From Treponema sp. (GTDB lineage Bacteria; Spirochaetota; Spirochaetia; Treponematales; Treponemataceae): 5,498 nucleotides of DNA. Numbering within the stretch: the stretch's first letter is position 1; every line of letters starts with the position of its first letter. The stretch lies in assembly GCA_016282455.1 (NCBI GenBank), contig JAEEKM010000238.1:1-5498 (forward strand), written 5' to 3'. The position numbers and the translations under genes are program-made. Shown here in pieces: positions 4,473 through 5,498 of the stretch. Under the pieces are notes generated by a model. The model was not told the DNA's origin, did not search any database, and saw only the letters and a list, made by a program, of their open reading frames with translations.

Positions 4473-5498
4473 ATGTTAGACTACAGATTCATCAAAGAAC
4501 ACCTTGACGAAGTAAAAGAGAACATCAGGAACCGCAACATGAATGCGGACGCAGATCTTGTTGTTAAACTGTTTGATGAGCGCACTGCCCTCACCACCGA
4601 ACTTCAGGGACTTCAGCAGAAGCGCAACGAAAACGCTGCCAGCATGAAACAGAAGCATGATCCCGAAACCCGCCAGAAATATATTGACGAAGGAAAAGCC
4701 ATCAAGGAAAAAATTGCAGAAGTGGAAGAAAAACTTAACACCACTCTTGAGCAGATGGAAGAAGCCGCACGTCAGATTCCAAACATGGCGCATCCCGACA
4801 CCCCCATTGGAAAAGTAGACAGCGAGAACCTTGAAGTTAAGCGCGTAGGAACTCCACGTAAGTTTGACTTTAAGCCAAAGGATCATGTTCAGCTCGGAGA
4901 AGCACTTGACCTTATTGACTTTGACCGCGGAACAAAAGTTTCCGGACCAAAGTTCTACTACCTCAAGAACGAAGCCGTATTCCTTGAACAGGCCCTTATC
5001 ATGTATGCACTGAACATTCTCAGAAAGCATGGCTTTACAACCTTCATTACTCCTGACGTAGCAAGAGAAGAAGTTCTTAAGGGAATTGGTTTTAACCCCC
5101 GTGGAAACGAAAGCAATGTTTATGCAATCGAAGAAGAAGGAACCTGTCTTGTTGCAACCGCAGAAATTACACTCGGTGGTTTCCACTCAGGAGAAATTCT
5201 TGACAAATCCAAACTGCCGCTTTTCTACTGCGGACTTTCTCACTGTTTCCGCCGTGAAGCAGGTGCTGCAGGACACTTCTCAAAGGGACTCTACCGCGTA
5301 CACCAGTTTGACAAAGTGGAAATGTTCGTTTATTCACTTCCAGAACAGTCAAATGAGATTCACGAAAAACTCCGCCTTATTGAAGAAGAAATCTTCTCAG
5401 GCCTTGGCATTCCTTTCCGCGTAGTAGACACCTGTACCGGAGACCTGGGTGCTCCTGCCTACCGCAAATGGGACCTTGAAGCCTGGATGCCTGGACGA
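4473..5498 (+). CDS. serS: Seryl-tRNA synthetase, N-terminal 342 residues (3' end outside window)
   Basis: This class II synthetase charges tRNA-Ser (and tRNA-Sec where present) with serine in the cytoplasm. The frame runs without a stop to the window edge, giving 342 of roughly 425 expected residues. Residues 1-25 match the standard N-terminus. Residues about 28-100 form the antiparallel coiled-coil arm that grips the tRNA-Ser long variable arm (FDERTALTTELQGLQQKRNE and IKEKIAEVEEKLNTT), closed by the IPNMAHPDTPIG hinge. Motif 1 spans about 158-196 (GPKFYYLKNEAVFLEQAL to TPDV). The TAE serine-binding loop is residues 229-231. Motif 2 is about 259-285 (FRREAGAAGHFSKGLYRVHQF, then DKVEMF), with R260 and E262 as the likely ATP/serine contacts. 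The last visible stretch, GDLGAPAYRKWDLEAWMPG, resembles the mitochondrial-type SerRS branch more than the GDMG.SA..TYDLEVW form of E. coli or Bacillus. Motif 3 lies beyond the window. The 33-base gap from the SIMPL gene has no visible terminator or T-box. Confidence 0.97.
   Translation, partial: MLDYRFIKEHLDEVKENIRNRNMNADADLVVKLFDERTALTTELQGLQQKRNENAASMKQKHDPETRQKYIDEGKAIKEKIAEVEEKLNTTLEQMEEAARQIPNMAHPDTPIGKVDSENLEVKRVGTPRKFDFKPKDHVQLGEALDLIDFDRGTKVSGPKFYYLKNEAVFLEQALIMYALNILRKHGFTTFITPDVAREEVLKGIGFNPRGNESNVYAIEEEGTCLVATAEITLGGFHSGEILDKSKLPLFYCGLSHCFRREAGAAGHFSKGLYRVHQFDKVEMFVYSLPEQSNEIHEKLRLIEEEIFSGLGIPFRVVDTCTGDLGAPAYRKWDLEAWMPGR

Noticed and set aside
4476..5186. 236-codon open frame on the - strand opposite serS
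   Set aside because: It mirrors the well-supported serS frame, is Phe/Cys/Val-rich as expected from reversed Glu/Lys codons, and has no recognisable domain.

Overview
The window holds five genes, all on the + strand and almost touching. They look like one operon from a spirochete, most likely a Treponema-type species. The grounds are moderate GC with A-rich coding strands, two lipoproteins whose lipobox ends in Ser-Cys (FFSC and FPSC, the relaxed spirochetal style), and the smc-to-serS neighbourhood. The taxon is an inference from style, not from a search.

Layout. (1) Positions 1-1566 are the C-terminal half of the chromosome-segregation ATPase SMC, entering from the left edge just at the end of the hinge. 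The frame is open from base 1, so the ATG at 175 is internal. It has a coiled-coil arm, the C-loop, Walker B and H-loop of the ABC head, and an unusual acidic/proline-rich tail of about 95 residues. (2) Positions 1570-1950 encode a 126-residue protein of unknown function with one membrane segment. (3) Positions 1947-3710 encode a 587-residue lipoprotein, overlapping the previous gene by 4 bases (ATGA). A long acidic linker leads to a small beta-rich domain, then a Ser/Asn/Gln-rich linker, then a C-terminal TPR-like helical domain. (4) Positions 3726-4439 encode a 237-residue SIMPL (DUF541) lipoprotein. (5) Positions 4473-5498 are the first 342 residues of seryl-tRNA synthetase, running off the right edge. 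It has the N-terminal coiled-coil arm, motif 1, the TAE serine-binding loop and motif 2. The last visible stretch (GAPAYRKWDLEAWMPG) resembles the mitochondrial-type SerRS branch.

How they fit together. Each gene start has a clear Shine-Dalgarno sequence, gaps are 3, -4, 15 and 33 bases, and no terminator hairpin is visible, so co-transcription is likely. Two genes are cytoplasmic housekeeping genes (smc, serS). The three between them are envelope genes: a membrane protein and two lipoproteins. The two tightly coupled middle genes have no function I can recognise and are the least explained part of the window. No RNA gene, mobile element, CRISPR array or phage-like feature was seen, and no stretch over 300 bases lacks a gene.
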